Origin: Serendipita indica DSM 11827
Lineage: Eukaryota; Basidiomycota; Agaricomycetes; Sebacinales; Serendipitaceae
Direction: 5' to 3'
Length of the DNA stretch: 64,000 nucleotides
NCBI GenBank assembly: GCA_910890315.1
Contig: CAJVGD010000005.1
Coordinates: 1,054,001 to 1,118,000, forward strand
Positions within the stretch are counted from its first letter, which is position 1. Each line of letters opens with the position of its first letter. A model generated the notes under the pieces. It worked only from the letters and a program-made list of their open reading frames with translations. It did no database searches and was not told the origin of the DNA. A program made the translations under genes and the position numbers. This document shows positions 44,801 through 57,832 of the stretch, piece after piece.

Positions 44801-47800
44801 CGAAGGTGGAGGGTGGAGAAGTTTTTCAATATAGACTGCAAGCAGATCGATGCGTTGCATAAGACTGGCTCTCTTGGTCTCATAGAGTCGCTGTGATTTT
44901 CATCAGTTTAGCTCGTGACTTGAGAGGGCTGCTTACGTTTGCGGGATCGAGGCGAGATAGCTCAGCCTCTAACACTCTTTTCCGAGACTCGGCCATTGTT
45001 TGGTGCACGTTTCGTGGATCTTCACACTCATCAACGAGAAGCTAGACAATAGTCCGTAGCACATACCGACATCTCCACCCATTAGACAAACATGAGAATC
45101 TTCGGCGCCAAACTTGCTCATCTTCGGAACACCGTGTGTCGGGTCGTCGGACGGTTGACGCAGAACTTCAATCTTCTTGACAAAGCTGAACTCGGGACAT
45201 GACGCAACTTCACCCATATAGAAGCGCGGCGCTTGATCGGTGGGAAGCCAATCCAACTCGGTATAGTCGTCAGGGTCAAATGCTGGATCGCTGGTCGAGG
45301 CGGGAGGGGCAATGTTGTACGGGGAGTCGTAATCAACTTCCAGATCTTCGGCCACTGATTGCAGGTCTGGTTCACGGTGTATCGCCACAACAGCACGCAT
45401 GAAAATGTCTGTCATGCGGAGCTCTGCTCCATAGAGTGCTTTGCTGCGGGTATACTTGAATTCTCCTGTCTCTGGATTCGTAGTGCGGAGTTCTTGGTCT
45501 CGTTGGTGAAGATCTGCACGCAAAGATCTGACCATGGCTTTGACACCGACCGCTGGGACTTCGCCATTTGACCAGGCCTCTTGAGAGTCTTGCTTGTACG
45601 TGTGGGAGATAGAGAGGTTGTCCAAACAAAATCGCATCTTGAGTGTAGCGATGTGTCGTCCAATCTTCTCTGACGGAGGCCGTGTGTCGGGCCACATTTT
45701 GCCTTGGCGGATAGGAAGCGCCAATGCATTGTCAAAAAGACGTAACCAGGACCAGAAATGGGCAAAGACGCGGGGAGTAAGATGAACGCTATTTGGCGAG
45801 ATGTGTTCGCCTGGTGTCACATCAGCCGGTGAGTGCAATGAGATGCTCGTATGGATGAAGTCGGATCGAAAGCCCTCGAACGAATCCTGAGAGTTGTTAG
45901 TAGATTCATACTTGGACGGGTCATCCGTACCTTCGACTTGTCGTCGTCGACTCGTAACGCAACTTCATAGTGAGGCTTGAAGTCAAATAGGCGGCAGGAG
46001 CGATGAAAGGCATCCGCATCCTTAGGACATGTCGCGCAATCAGAGCGGCAAGTTCGCTCCAAGGCAAAGCCCATGCCGATACGGACACCGCTAGTGAGTT
46101 TTGCCACCACTTTCTGTGGCTGACGACTTCCAGGGCCTAATTCATAATCCAGGGATGATAGACCAGACGGTGCATTTTCAAAGTGCTTGAGGCTAAAGGA
46201 GTCCTTAGGGCGTAGTAAACGAAGGGCTAGGAAATACTCACGAAGGCACAACAATCAACATATCGTCACTGATGAGTTGAACGAGTTCTCCCTGAGGGTT
46301 GGGATGTCCAACTGTGATGCGTGTGTTGCGCCTTGCGCAGAGAGCGATCCCAACAGCTGATCCAGATGTCTTCCACGCGTCACGAGAGCCTACCAGGGAT
46401 GGTGAGTTGCGATCTTCCCTAGTTGAAATCGACTAACCTTTGAGATGAACGTGCACTTCGCCTGCAAACTTGACGTTTACACGCCAGTGGAGGATCAAGC
46501 GCAACTTGTCCCAGAATCCGAGTGGAGGGGATGGATCCACGGGTATGGTACTCATATTGTCAATGACTTTCATGACCTCTTGCATGACCGGCAGGAAAGA
46601 GACACCCCAACACAAATCGGTGATCCCAGACGTTTTGACGTTGACCTCGGGCTGAGCGTACGTCTTGACCGGCATAGTAGTCTTTGGGATGAGAACGTTG
46701 AATGGCGCCGCCCCCGGCGCATCAGCGTTCGGGGTCGCGATATCACACTCTACCCATCGCACAGACGAATCTGGACCTATTTCTTCTCCGATAACCAGAT
46801 CCGTAGCGAAGGTGAGTGCCTTTCCGCTCGAATTCGGCGGGACGTTGAGAAGAGGTAAGGGAAGGTCCCGAAGGCTGAATCTTGCGCTATCTACTCCAAC
46901 CTCGAGGTGCAAGGGAATCAACAGGGTGAATTCTGTGTCCCGAGGGAGGCCGTTTCCAAGATCCTCCATAAAGGTGGCTCGGTCTTCCTCACTCCACTTG
47001 GGTGCTTGGACAGCGACGGACACGCCATTGAGAGTGAGTCGGAAGAGAGGCGGGAGGTTTGGTGGGACGTAGAGTGGAAGTGGGATGACTTCATCCATAT
47101 GAACTGTCTTACCCTCTCTGAATCTCATCGTGAGATTCTCCTCCTTTACCATGGCAATCGCACGAGCGTCTTGTATTTGACTGATCCACATATTGGAAAA
47201 CAGCTCGCGAAGGCGCTGTCTAGCCTCTCCAATCTGTACAGAGTGCTCGCTCGTAAAGTTCCACTCGCCAACGCGGCTTGTGCTCCCACTGGAGTTCTTC
47301 TCCGCCTCGATCTTCGCAACCTTGGCTTCAAAGGCTTCCTCGTGCTCGACGCGCGTTCGTTGTGCCAGTAGATTATTTCGGAATGCCAGGCTAAGGCGGG
47401 CTTCGATCGGCGAGTCAGTAGCCTCGAACATCAAACTGTCGATTTGGACGTGAATGTTTGGCACATGCTTCGCTGGTTCGCTAGGCGGGACAGGCATCCT
47501 GGCGTAGACACCTGCGGTCGTAATATCAACGAGGTGCTTCATCGCTTTGACGGCTACGGTGACCGATAAAATTGTGTCCGAGAGAATAAAGCCATTAGGG
47601 ATGCGGATACGCGCACAGTCGCCATACACCTGAATCGACAATTTGCCAGACAACTTGTCGGGACCGAGCAAGATGCGCCACGATGGAAGTCGTCCAATCT
47701 CCTCCCACTTTCGATGCACGCGTTGTACACCGCTTGGCACAAGAACAGACGCCGCAGTCCATTTGACTTCGACCTCCTTTGAGTCGCTAGCGCGCGCAGT

Positions 47801-50800
47801 GAAAACGTTTAATCGAGCCTGGAGGACTTGACCGATGGGAAGGAGGCAAATAAGTTGGGCTGCGGCAATCTGTGTCGTAACGTCGAAACTGATCCTCTTC
47901 GGAGTCCCAGTTGTCAGGGACTGCTGCGATTCTTCCTTATTTTTTAGCTTCCTCTCCGCACCCAGAACATGCTTCACGGTTTGAACGGCTAGAAGAGCAC
48001 AGTACGCGTCAAGTAGCTGTAAATGTGCACTAATAACGTTGACGTCCAGCGTGACGTTCACATTGTCAACCAATTCAGCATTTTCGGTGGGTCTTCGCGT
48101 CATAAACGATCGCAGGCGCATCCGGGGAATGGACAAGGTCAGGCCATTGGCACCCACATTCTTCGGCACTTCTTCGAGATAGCTATCCTCGACACCAAAT
48201 TGATTCCCAACGATACGTCTCAACGTTGTGTTAGAGAATAGAACCTCTGTGAGGCCCGAAATGGCTCGTGGGTCGTCGCTCTGATTCGCATATGAGAATG
48301 CCTGCATCAGGAGGTCCTCCGAGAGACGCAACTGGTCGCGGGACAGGGCTTTCTTGAACCTGTCCCTCGCGCGGGCGTTGTGTAGTGCCGTTTGAACCGA
48401 GGCGTAGCGGAACATGAAGCTCGTGCTGAAGAAAATGCCGCGATGGAGCTCGAGAGTACAGTCAGGATTGATGTCGACGCCGGTAGCTCCAACGGTGAAG
48501 GACCCAATAGCGGCCTGAAACTGGAGACCAGAGGGGAGAGCATCCAGGAGATTCGTCGATGGAATTGCTTGCAATGAAGCTTTCGGCGCCCCTCTCTTTG
48601 ATTTGGCCGACGCGTATTTGACTTGTTGTAGGAAGTAGGTAAGGATGTTCAGCGAAGACAAAGTCCACAGCTCGATCCGCACAGTGTCGATGATGAGATG
48701 GGCCTCCGTCATGAGTGAGGCACTATCAAGGACAATGATATCGTTGCTCCACCGTCCTAAAAGTGTTCCACTGGCGCCGAATTCGAGTCCTTCCATCAAG
48801 AAGATTGGGTCGTCTTGCTTGCAAGCACCACCATGCGATGGTGCTCCAAGCCTCTGTCGCATTGGTGAATCACTGTCCTCTTCAGCTCCAGCATGAGACA
48901 TGCGGACAAACGGCGAGTGAACGGCCGCATTGACGTTGAAGTTTAGCTGTGGGTAACAGTCTGAACCACGATCTCTGCGGGCCGTTCGTTGAGGAGCCTT
49001 GAACTGGTCATAGTCGGACCGTATATGTAGCTCTGCTGCATCGAGCTGAGCATCCAAAGCGACGTCGTGAGGAAACGCTTTCTCGTCATCGCAAATGACA
49101 CGTCCCTTGATCTCCCCGATTCGGACATCCACAGCAATTCGTGGAATATCCGTGAATATCCTCTTCTGTTGCTCTTGAGATGTCTTGCGACGCTTTGGCA
49201 AGGCTGGACGAGCAAGCCTTTTGCGAATCAAATCAAGATTCTCAGTGGCCTCTATACTCTCCATTTCCACCTCACAGGCGACGAAGGCCTCAGTGGTATC
49301 TCCAATACGCTTGATCATGGGCGAGGGAAACTGGTGAAGGAGCACTTGAGCGTCCAGTCCCGCTGTTTTGACGATACGCATCATGCCGTCTTCGTTCGAG
49401 ATGTTGTGATCCCGGTGAACGATGACATCTGTAAAGCGGAACCAGGCCATACATGTCTCTAGGTTGGGTCGACCAGTCTTTCCCAACCACTTGACGTGAA
49501 TGACGTCCGTTTGCGGATCGCTCAGCTTGACTCCAAAATCGAGACCAACGATTTGACTCTTGTACTGTATGGGTTCTCGGCTCTTTGTCGACGTATATTG
49601 CAGAGTAAAGCGTGGCATCGTGACTCCCACGCTGTTAAAATAATTCTGCATACCTTGTTAGCGTGATACCAACTCACAGCCTTATTCTCACCATAATATT
49701 AAGATCCTTCTTTGGCTTGGCGGCTTTGGCGCGCGCAGGGGAGAACGAAAACCGTCCACTCTAAGAGAGGAGGTCACAAGAGAATCGACAGGCGAGCTGT
49801 ACGTACCTTTGGAGATAATACTGGTGACGTTGGCATGGATTCTGGAAGGGCGGATGTGGGAGTTGGCACAATTTGTGGAGAGGTGGGTGGCGACGAGATT
49901 GGGCTAAAGGTGGGCATCGGCGAAGCTGGAAGAGGCTCGTAAACATTCGAGTTCTTTGGCATCATTGACTGAATGTCACTGATGAGCTTTTGCAGTACGT
50001 CGACGAATACCGTGACATCTGCGACACCCGCATGCATTCGCACGCTATGGTTGGCAATCTTGCCTTTCCGGGGGTCAAAATCACACCTGACTGAGAACTT
50101 GCTCTCTCCTGGAATGTGTAGGACGGCATTTTCGGGTGCATCGACATTAATGTCGCTGAAGTGAACCCATCCAGAGTCGGTCGACACTGTTGACTGAGCC
50201 CGGGCCCGCTTGGAAGGAGGCGGGGTAGGATTGAAGAGAGTGAACTTTTCCAGCTTGAGCGTGAGCGATGCCGTGCCCTGACGGCCCTTCCACGCAGCCT
50301 GGAAAGTCCTCGAGAGGCTGCCGGTGAACCTGTCCTTCCACGACTTTGCCTTCATCCGCTGTGCAGCACGCAAGTTTTTACGCTGCTCCTCGGTCATTTG
50401 GTGTTCGGGGACGACCTCGAGCGCGACATATACGCCAATGGAGGCCTTTGACAGCGTAAAGTTGACGCCATTGAGCTCAACAAACGTGATTTGAACATTG
50501 GAAAACCTGACGGAAAGTGTGGAGATGATAGAGGGCGCGACTTGGAGGATAAAATCAAACGATAGGCTGACAATTTGTCGAATCCAGGCGCGCGAGGCGT
50601 CGTCGAGTGCTTGGACCCAGATATCTGGGAGAATTTTCTTAAGCCATTCGAGAATGGGAGATGCCTTTTCCTCTTGTTCGTTGTCGGCAGACGCATGTGG
50701 GACTGGAGGCGCGTCTGTTGAGCCGAGCGAGGCGCTCCTCTGCTTACTGGGAGCATGTTTCTTGGAAGGAATATGAATAATTGTTAGCCTGAGACCGTCA

Positions 50801-51123
50801 AATGTGACTCCGATGCGCCGGTTGGCCTTCTTGCCAAAGAGATGGACCGAATAGCCCAGACGGTCACACTCGACTTTGACGAGATTGGGAATAGTAAAGC
50901 GTATGCCCTTGATAGAGCGCAAGCTGACCGAGTCAACAATGGCTTTGCCTTTGGAGAGCTTGTTGAGCACAAACGGCGCTACTGGCCAACGCAGCACGAG
51001 GAGAATGTAGAAAGAGTAGATGAGCCAGGCTGGAAGATGGAATGCAAGTTGTGGAACATGTTGTGGAAATAGTTTGACAACGATTGCGATAAAGAGGGCG
51101 GTAATAGTCGCGATATGGATCAT
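41867..51123 (-). CDS. FMP27: Bridge-like lipid transfer protein Fmp27/Hobbit/BLTP2
   Basis: Very long rod with a hydrophobic groove that moves lipids at endoplasmic reticulum-plasma membrane contacts. By my reading it is about 2900 residues, the largest gene in the window. The start at 51123 (MIHIATITALFIAIVVKLFP) gives an N-terminal hydrophobic anchor with a second segment (LIYSFYILLVLRWPVAPFVL). Next come the repeating beta-groove units, with the GFWDK signature (LGFWDKLRLILHWRVNVKFA) near 46440-46530. Around 45450-45780 is VFAHFWSWLRLFDNALALPI, then GKMWPDTRPPSEKIGRHIAT. The C-terminal region has KFPEMISKQTKWLTDHPMAK, VVWKTEAPVGGISILRNFDF and HPINAQFDASVGHKLQTYIF, then a disordered Ser/Arg-rich tail. 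The last intron, just before 41936, joins NSPSM to KLSSLTPNPPPNP. More than ten introns. The domain order is complete. Confidence 0.94.
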
Positions 51124-51370
51124 GAGGAAAGGTTCAAGGTGTGAGCGATGCTGTGGCCTCGTTTGCAATCCAGTGCCTTGGCATAGTAAACACGGTAAAC
51201 CCCTGGTCTACAGCGACGCTCGGAATAGACTGAGATTATTATTATTGATACGAATTCAGTTGTAAATATTACAACCGGCCTCTCGCCTGGGATTGGCGGC
51301 TTTGAAACGGCTTGCCTATTCTTATATCTTGGATCCTTCTACGACCGCGACCAGGCAAATCTCATTCGTT

Positions 51371-51376
51371 TATAAA
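51371..51376 (+). promoter_or_regulatory. TATA box of the CRH transglycosylase gene
   Basis: TATAAA 41 bases before the ATG at 51412, in the 288-bp gap that also holds the Fmp27 promoter. A strong TATA box fits an abundantly expressed secreted-protein gene. Confidence 0.6.
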
Positions 51377-51411
51377 ACACAATAATTATCAACCTCAAAG
51401 AAATCACACAA

Positions 51412-53059
51412 ATGGCTCGTCTGCTCGCTTTTGCTGCCCTGTTGGCAGCTGCCGTGATCCAGGTCCAGGCCGGAGCTACTTGGTACGTATAAACCGTTGC
51501 AGAAAGGGTTCAACAAGCTCACTGTCACTCATTTAAAGTGGTCCCGGACAGGCCCTTTGTCCTTCCTCTGCCCCCTGCTGCTCCGAGTTTGGATTTTGTC
51601 AAGCCTATGGCCCATATTGTCTTGGTGGATGCAATCCCTTGTCAAGTCACACCCTCGACAGCTGCAGACCTATGCCAATCTGCCGTGACAAGGTCAGTAC
51701 ATCACGTGTCTTCATAAGTCTACTAACGTTGTCTGTGTAGACTTATACCTTTGCTCCGGGCAATCCTACGCTCGTCAATGGTACGTTCAGCCGTCGTCTG
51801 CTTGTCGTCTTGGCGCTGAAAACCCGGTAGCTACCACTTATGATGGCAACTCAACCGCCTACGACTGGACCATCGATGCTGGTACTCCACTCAACACCAA
51901 CAATAATGGCGGAGGTATGTTCTAGATGCCGCTCTAGACGACTTGTAGTACTTACCGCGACCAGAGCTCGCTTTGATCTTGACCCAAGATAGCCGAGCGC
52001 CCAAGGGAACTCGCATCTCGACCACCGAATATGTATTGTATGGAACTATTACGGCTACCATTAAGACTAGCAAGTGGAATGGAGTCGTCGGCGCGTTCAT
52101 CACAATGTCGAATATCAAGGTGCGCTTCATAGTGACAGGTCAAGCCCGTACTAAATACTGTTAGGATGGTGAGATCGCTTGCAAATTTCGATGAATAGAC
52201 GGGCTGACAGTCGGCAAAGAAATTGATTGGGAATGGCCCGGAAACCATCCTCTGGAAGCTCAAAGCAACTTCTTCTTCCAGGGTCACGTCGACTGTAAGT
52301 TTAATTCGTTCCTGAACCACATGTTTCGTTAATTTCCGCTGCTAGACACCGCGGGTCATGGAGCGACACATACGCTCTCGTCAGACTCTTACGAAAACTA
52401 CCACGACTACACGGTATGCTAGTCCCGTCGTCCGCCTCCGGTCACCTATTGATGCGGGTTTGGGGTTAGATCAATTGGCAACCAGACCAACTGCAGTTCT
52501 CCATCGACGGAAACGTTGTTCGCACTGTTCGCAAGGAGGAAACGCTCGTCGACGGAGTGTATCAGTACCCTACTTCGCCTGCTCGCGTTCAATTGAGCAT
52601 CTGGCCTGGAGGCCTCCCAGACAGTCCTCAGGTGAGAGGCGAACATCATTCGCGGCTAAGTATGAGTCTAACCCTGCGGGTAATCTTAGGGTGTCGTGAC
52701 ATGGTCGGGAGGTTTGATTCAGTACAATGAGCCCGAGTACCAGGCTGCCGGCAGTGAGTTTAATAGTTGAAATCGATATCACGGTTCTCTGAGCCCTTCT
52801 TTTATAGATCAATATCAAGTTCTCGTTTCAAAGGTCGTCATCCAATGCTCGACATCGTCAGGGCTCGCTGTCGGACCTGACACCGTGTCGTACATGTATG
52901 GGGCCAACGACACCTCGGGCATTCCAACGGTATATGCTTCCAACCGGACAGCTTTGCTCAACGACGGTTCCGCCAGGTACTCTCTGCCCTTCGTGGGCGC
53001 GTCTGCCTGGTCCCTGATCGCGCTTGCTATTGGTGCGGGAGCAGCATTGACGTTTTAGA
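51412..53059 (+). CDS. GPI-anchored CRH-type chitin-glucan transglycosylase with CBM18
   Basis: Cell-wall enzyme that links chitin to beta-glucan. Signal peptide: MARLLAFAALLAAAVIQVQA. Next is a chitin-binding hevein-like CBM18 (CPSSAPCCSEFGFCQAYGPY then CLGGC) and a linker with DSCRPMPICRDK. The GH16 catalytic domain has YVLYGTITATIKTSKWNGVV, GAFITMSNIKDEIDWEWPG with nucleophile and acid/base Glu in DEIDWEW, FFFQGHVDYTAGHGATHTLS, INWQPDQLQFSIDGNVVRTV and RVQLSIWPGGLPDSPQGVVT. The end (SAWSLIALAIGAGAALTF) is a GPI-anchor signal after several N-glycosylation sites (NDTS, NRT). About nine introns, one inside the active-site block near 52168-52213. CBM18 at the N-terminus resembles Utr2/Crr1 rather than Crh1. 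Confidence 0.93.
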
Positions 53060-53830
53060 TCATGGTAATCTGTTTATTATTGCCGATGCCGACGGGCGGC
53101 TGGGCTGGAGCTGAAACAGCAGCAACGAGATGCGGAGCATTAGCGTTACTGACAATATGGAATCACATTCTTTTCCCCCCTTTTTCTGTCTATTCTACGC
53201 CGTCTGCGCGAGGTTGGAGACCTGTGCTCACACTGCCTGAGCGCAAATCCGATTAGATGATCTGAGATGCCACGTGAGAGCCACGAGGCACCGTAAACTA
53301 GACAGAAGATGCGTCCCGGACGGAAGATAGCCCAGCCTCGTCGAAACCACCCACAGTTTTGTATGTTGGTTTTCCTTTTCGGGAACAAAGACTGCTACAA
53401 ATGTCTGGGAGTGTACAGATTAACGGGGGTTGGTAGCCGGCATCAATGCTAGGCGGATTGGGAAAACTAGGAAACCCTTGTTCTCGGGAGCAGTGCAACA
53501 GCTGTAGGCTTTGACGACGACGAAGCCGCTCAAAGGGCCACTTTCGACATTTGAATCACTGTAACACGTGGCAGAGAGGAGACTAGAGAAGTGAATTCGT
53601 AGCCAAACCAAACAGTCGGAGAGTGTCACTTTTGCTTGTCCGACGTCGAGCTCAGCCCATCTGCGACGGTTTTCTTAAATCCTGTGCATTGCTTTGTAGC
53701 CTGTGTCTGGCTTAGACCGTCGCCACTCTTAAGCTCCCGTGGGTCGTACCAGCCGTTTGTGCTCCTTGGACACTCGGGATATTTTCTGCGGATTTTAAGC
53801 TGTCGTTGATAAAAAAAACCCGGTGGGATA
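53060..53830. other. 771-base intergenic region
   Basis: Between the CRH gene and the HMG-box gene, both plus. Only short overlapping frames are seen, mainly on the minus strand, with no domain. It ends with a run of A (53811-53818) just before the HMG-box ATG. It probably holds the CRH terminator and the HMG-box promoter. Confidence 0.5.
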
Positions 53831-55077
53831 ATGTCTGCAGATAAAGCGCCCACAACCCATCTGGAGGCGAACACCATCATCTTGCCTCCCCGCGGAACGA
53901 CGGACATGATCATGGCCATGGACGTCGACTCGCCGTCGCTCCCGTCTTACAGAAACCTGAAAAGAGGGCGAGAGTCCAGAGGTCATTCGAGGTCGTCGTC
54001 CTGGCATTCTGGAGAGGACGAGCTACCGCTCACAGGCGAACGCCCACATTCGTCTTCTGGCGTCTCCCGCTCCGTCTCGCTCTCGGACAAACACAGTGCC
54101 TCGCATGAAGATTCTTCTCTTGGGTCTAGATTTAATGACGAGGCGAGGAGCCATGCCGCTTTTCGAATGTTCAAGTATGTCCACATCCACAACATGTCGC
54201 CTCTCTGTTGCCAGGACAAACGTTGATCATGACACCTTTCAGGGAATCGCTGAAGAGGACGAGCGAGAGATATGGTCCATTCCTGCCAACCGACGATGGG
54301 AGCCCGCTTTTGGCGCATAGGCTCAGGCGAATGTGGGACGACCTCTCGACCGAGCAGCGAAACCACTGGTTCCAAGCAGCTTATGAAGTAGAAAATGATC
54401 ACCACGGGGATTCGCGCATACCATATTCGATTGGGACAGAAAGTCAGCCGTATTCCCCTGTGTCGGCGAGTGCATCTACTACCCGATTTCCGGTAGGGAT
54501 GGATGGTATGCCACGACAATATTCCAATGCAAATACGCCCGATCTGCGTTCCCCTGCGTCGTTTCTGGATGACGAGGCCGGAAGTTCACTACGAAGTCGC
54601 TCCCAGTCTCCTGGGGAGGATCACCCGAGTACTTCACATATACCTCGGCCTGCAAATGCATGGATTTTGTTCAGGTTCGTCCTTTTTCTTGGCCTTGAAA
54701 GTACTGAACTAATTGCAGGTCGACCATGAGCAAGTCGCGGAGACCCGACGGAGCGGTATATTCACCACCAGAAATTTCTGTGCTCTGGAAGGAGTTGTCC
54801 CAACAGGAGCGTGACTTTTGGTTCGAACGAGGTACGCCGCGGGCCCCTTGCCGGCGCCACGGGGAGAACAATGGCATTGTTTTCTGGGCTGACTCCATTT
54901 GTAGCAAAGGCGGTCAAGCAGGAACACGAGGCCGCGAATCCTGGGTACCGGTATCAGCCCAAACGAAACAAGTCGCGCAGGACACTCAACTCGTCGAGCC
55001 CCTCTGGGCTCCAGGCAAGCACCCGTCCCCCCACTTCTACGGCGTCGAGCTTTAGCGCCTCTTGGACCCAGAAATAG
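53831..55077 (+). CDS. Double HMG-box protein with a mating-type-like second box
   Basis: Probable sequence-specific DNA-binding protein. After a Ser-rich N-terminus comes a first, degenerate HMG-like domain: HAAFRMFKESLKRTSERYGP then LRRMWDDLSTEQRNHWFQAA and YEVENDHH. It is only seen after joining across the intron at about 54175-54240. The second box is clear: IPRPANAWILFR joined to STMSKSRRPDGAVYSPPEIS, VLWKELSQQERDFWFERAKA, then VKQEHEAANPGYRYQPKRNK. The PRPANAW opening and PGYRYQPKR end are the marks of the MATA/SOX-like HMG group. The tail is Ser/Thr-rich. Four exons, phases consistent. It could regulate mating or fruiting, as related fungal proteins do, but nothing nearby (no homeodomain or pheromone gene) makes this a mating-type locus. 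Confidence 0.85.
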
Positions 55078-55422
55078 TCAGAGAAAGCGGTTTTTTTCAT
55101 TAAATTACTTGCCTAGAAGGCCCTCCGCAAGGGATCCAGCTATTTGTTCCTCCCCTCTGCCGTTTTTTATCATACTCACAGCCTACATTTGATGATCATC
55201 CACTGCTCTCTGTATGCATATTGTGCACTGGACGATCCTCTTCCGAGCCCTTGATGTAGCATTACTTATCTGAGTCTGGTTATCCCTTTCCTTGTCGTGT
55301 CTACTCTCCTATATGCCTATAGAACCCTGTTATTTACCTTCCGTGGCTTTCCTCTAAACAACCTGGTAACGGCGGGGTGTAGGTTGCACCGACCCTTGGT
55401 CCACCACACCTCGACTTCTGGC
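55078..55422. other. Intergenic region before SUV3
   Basis: 345 bases. The SUV3 frame stays open upstream to 55297 (a GTG) but has no ATG before 55423. A pyrimidine-rich stretch lies near 55145-55170. No gene seen. Confidence 0.45.
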
Positions 55423-57757
55423 ATGTCTTTCTCGACCTCGGTCTGTGTGCGATGTAGCCTACAAAGGCAATTTCCTCGTCTTTTCTTCCATACATCCTCG
55501 GCTTCGCTACGTGGACAATCAAAGCGAAAACATCCACCACCGAGGAACTGGGTCTTGCAACATGCAGACCCACCTCCAAAGGACCCATTTGGTGGCTATA
55601 ATAGAACAAGATATGATCAAAATCACAATTCGTCGCACAGAGCGGCCCCATGGAGCCACTCGAACGATACAGCACGGAGATTCAACGACGCTCCTCGCTT
55701 CAAGGTTCCACGAGGAGTAAAACAACAGAAAGAAGCTATCATTATACGAGTCACAAACTATTGGAGCAATCATTCCCATGTCCAACGGTTTTTTCACATC
55801 CTCGGATTTGAAAACAGAAAAGACTACGCAAGACTCGCCAACGTGTTCGCTGGTCGCATCAAGGAAGAGCTACACAGTAGCTCTCCAGAGGAGTTGGATA
55901 AACTATGGCGCTGGGAGGATTTACAGAATAGGATGGAGAATGGGCCGAATGAGGCGATCGACCGCGCGTTGATGGCTCGTTTCCTCAAAATTATGCCACA
56001 CGTAGACCAAGAACAATTTGGCTTCCTGCAAGCGGTGGACGACGCGCTTTTGCTTACCCACCCGGCTGAGCTACACCCGGCCGCGAGACAAGTGCAGCGC
56101 AAGATTATACTGCATGTAGGACCAACAAATAGCGGGAAGACGTATCATGCTCTCCGTGCTTTAGCAGGGGCACAGTACGGCTGTTATGCTGGTCCTTTGA
56201 GACTGTTAGCCACCGAGATATTTGGGCGGTTGAACAATGGTGACATCGCTCCCACCGGAGCTGACCCAACCAAAAAGTATCCACGGGTCTGTAATCTCAT
56301 CACGGGAGAGGACGTGAAGATTCTTGACGATGAGGCCGGGCTGATCAGCGCAACAGTCGAGATGGTGCCGCTCACTCGCAAATTCGACGTAGTAGTCATC
56401 GACGAAATCCAAATGATTGCGAATTCGGAACGCGGGGGCGCCTGGACGCAAGCCCTGCTCGGTCTCAACGCCGAGGAGATCCATCTATGTGGAGAGGAGA
56501 GTGCAGTTGAACTGATTAAGGAGCTTGTCAAACCTGCAGGCGATGAGGTCATTGTCAATCGCTACGAGCGCTTGACGCCCCTTCAGATTGCGCCCAAGAG
56601 CCTGGGTAACAACCTTGCAGACATCCGTCCTGGCGATTGTATCGTCGCGTTCTCACGCAAGTCTATCTTTGGTCTCAAACATCTCATAGAGTCCAAAACC
56701 GGACTGCGGTGTGCCGTTATTTATGGCAAACTACCACCAGAAGTCCGAGTCGACCAAGCGGCAAAATTCAACGCTGGAGACGTTGATCATTCTGTACTCA
56801 TTGCTAGCGACGCGATTGGTATGGGTTTGAACCTGTATGTCTCGCTCCTTTTCATCACCTCTTCGCCTCACAATTGGTAGGAAAATCAAGCGAGTACTAT
56901 TCTCCACCCTAAAAAAATGGGATGGCTACAAGAACGTCACTATTTCTCTCTCCGAAATCAAGCAGATTGCAGGTCGAGCTGGAAGATATGGTCTGCACGA
57001 CGCCGATTCTGTCGGAATTGCGACAACTTTTCTGCATCAGGAGCACCAGATCCTTGCATCTGCGATGAGTAATGACGTTCGAGAACTAAAATACGCTACT
57101 ATCGCCGCGGATAGCGTCTGGCTCGGACGACTACATCGCACACTTCCACCTAGCACGGGACTTGGCGAACTCTTTCAATTACTCCAAGACGTTGCCATAT
57201 GCGATGCACCATTTTCCATCACAGATTACTCAAAACTGCTAGACGCAGCGTATACAATCGATGAGGCATGTCCAAATCTCAGCATTGCGACAAAAGCGAC
57301 CATCGCCCAGGTGCCTGTCCCATGGGCGATCCCCGAGGCCGTTCCGATATTCGAATCGATGCTCGTGGCATATGAGAATGGCGAAATTGTCGATCCAGAG
57401 GCAATCTTCCGGCAGGCCGGGCTTATGCTCATTTTGGAAGACGTAATGGCCGCTCGCGAGGAGCAACAGTCGCAGAAAGATACAGATGGCGGCGCTTCAC
57501 CTGTCCTTTCCATGCGTGAATCCTCAATCCGGTTAGAGGGATTGGAGCTGCTGCATAAGATGCTCTGCGTCTATTTGTGGATGAGCTACCGATTTCCTGT
57601 GACTTTTTGCATGCGTGAACGAGTACAGGATATCAAGTTGGCCACAGAGGCGGGCATCCAATTTTGCTTGGAGATGGTGTCGCTCGAGCGCGCAAAGGAT
57701 ATTGACGAAAGGCTCACGAAGGACAGTCCACCTACCTCGGAGTCTCCTTATGCTTGA
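55423..57757 (+). CDS. SUV3: Mitochondrial ATP-dependent RNA helicase Suv3
   Basis: Helicase subunit of the mitochondrial RNA degradosome. The N-terminus (MSFSTSVCVRCSLQRQFPRL, FFHTSSASLRG) is an Arg/Ser-rich mitochondrial presequence. Helicase motifs: ILHVGPTNSGKTYHALRALA (motif I), YAGPLRLLATEIFGRLN (Ia), NLITGEDVKI, VVVIDEIQMIANSERGGAWT (motif II as DEIQ, typical for Suv3), HLCGEESAVELIKEL, DCIVAFSRKSIFGLKHLIES, VLIASDAIGMGLNL and SEIKQIAGRAGRYG (motif VI). The C-terminal helical domain ends VQDIKLATEAGIQFCLEMVS. One short intron at about 56835-56880 (CT|gtatgt...gtag|G) lies between motifs V and VI. The ATG at 55423 is the first in frame. The stop is 75 bp from the RSA3 stop on the other strand. 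Confidence 0.96.
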
Positions 57758-57832
57758 TGTGATATTTAAATCGGTATAATGTCGATCTAGTTTATTGAAT
57801 TGATCACACGTGCAGATCCCATCGGGGAAGTC

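Noticed and set aside
53831-55077. Mating-type locus
   Set aside because: The HMG box resembles MATA_HMG proteins, but no homeodomain, pheromone or receptor gene is near; neighbours are housekeeping genes.
55297-55422. Upstream extension of SUV3 from a GTG
   Set aside because: No ATG in frame before 55423, and the 55423 start gives a good mitochondrial presequence.
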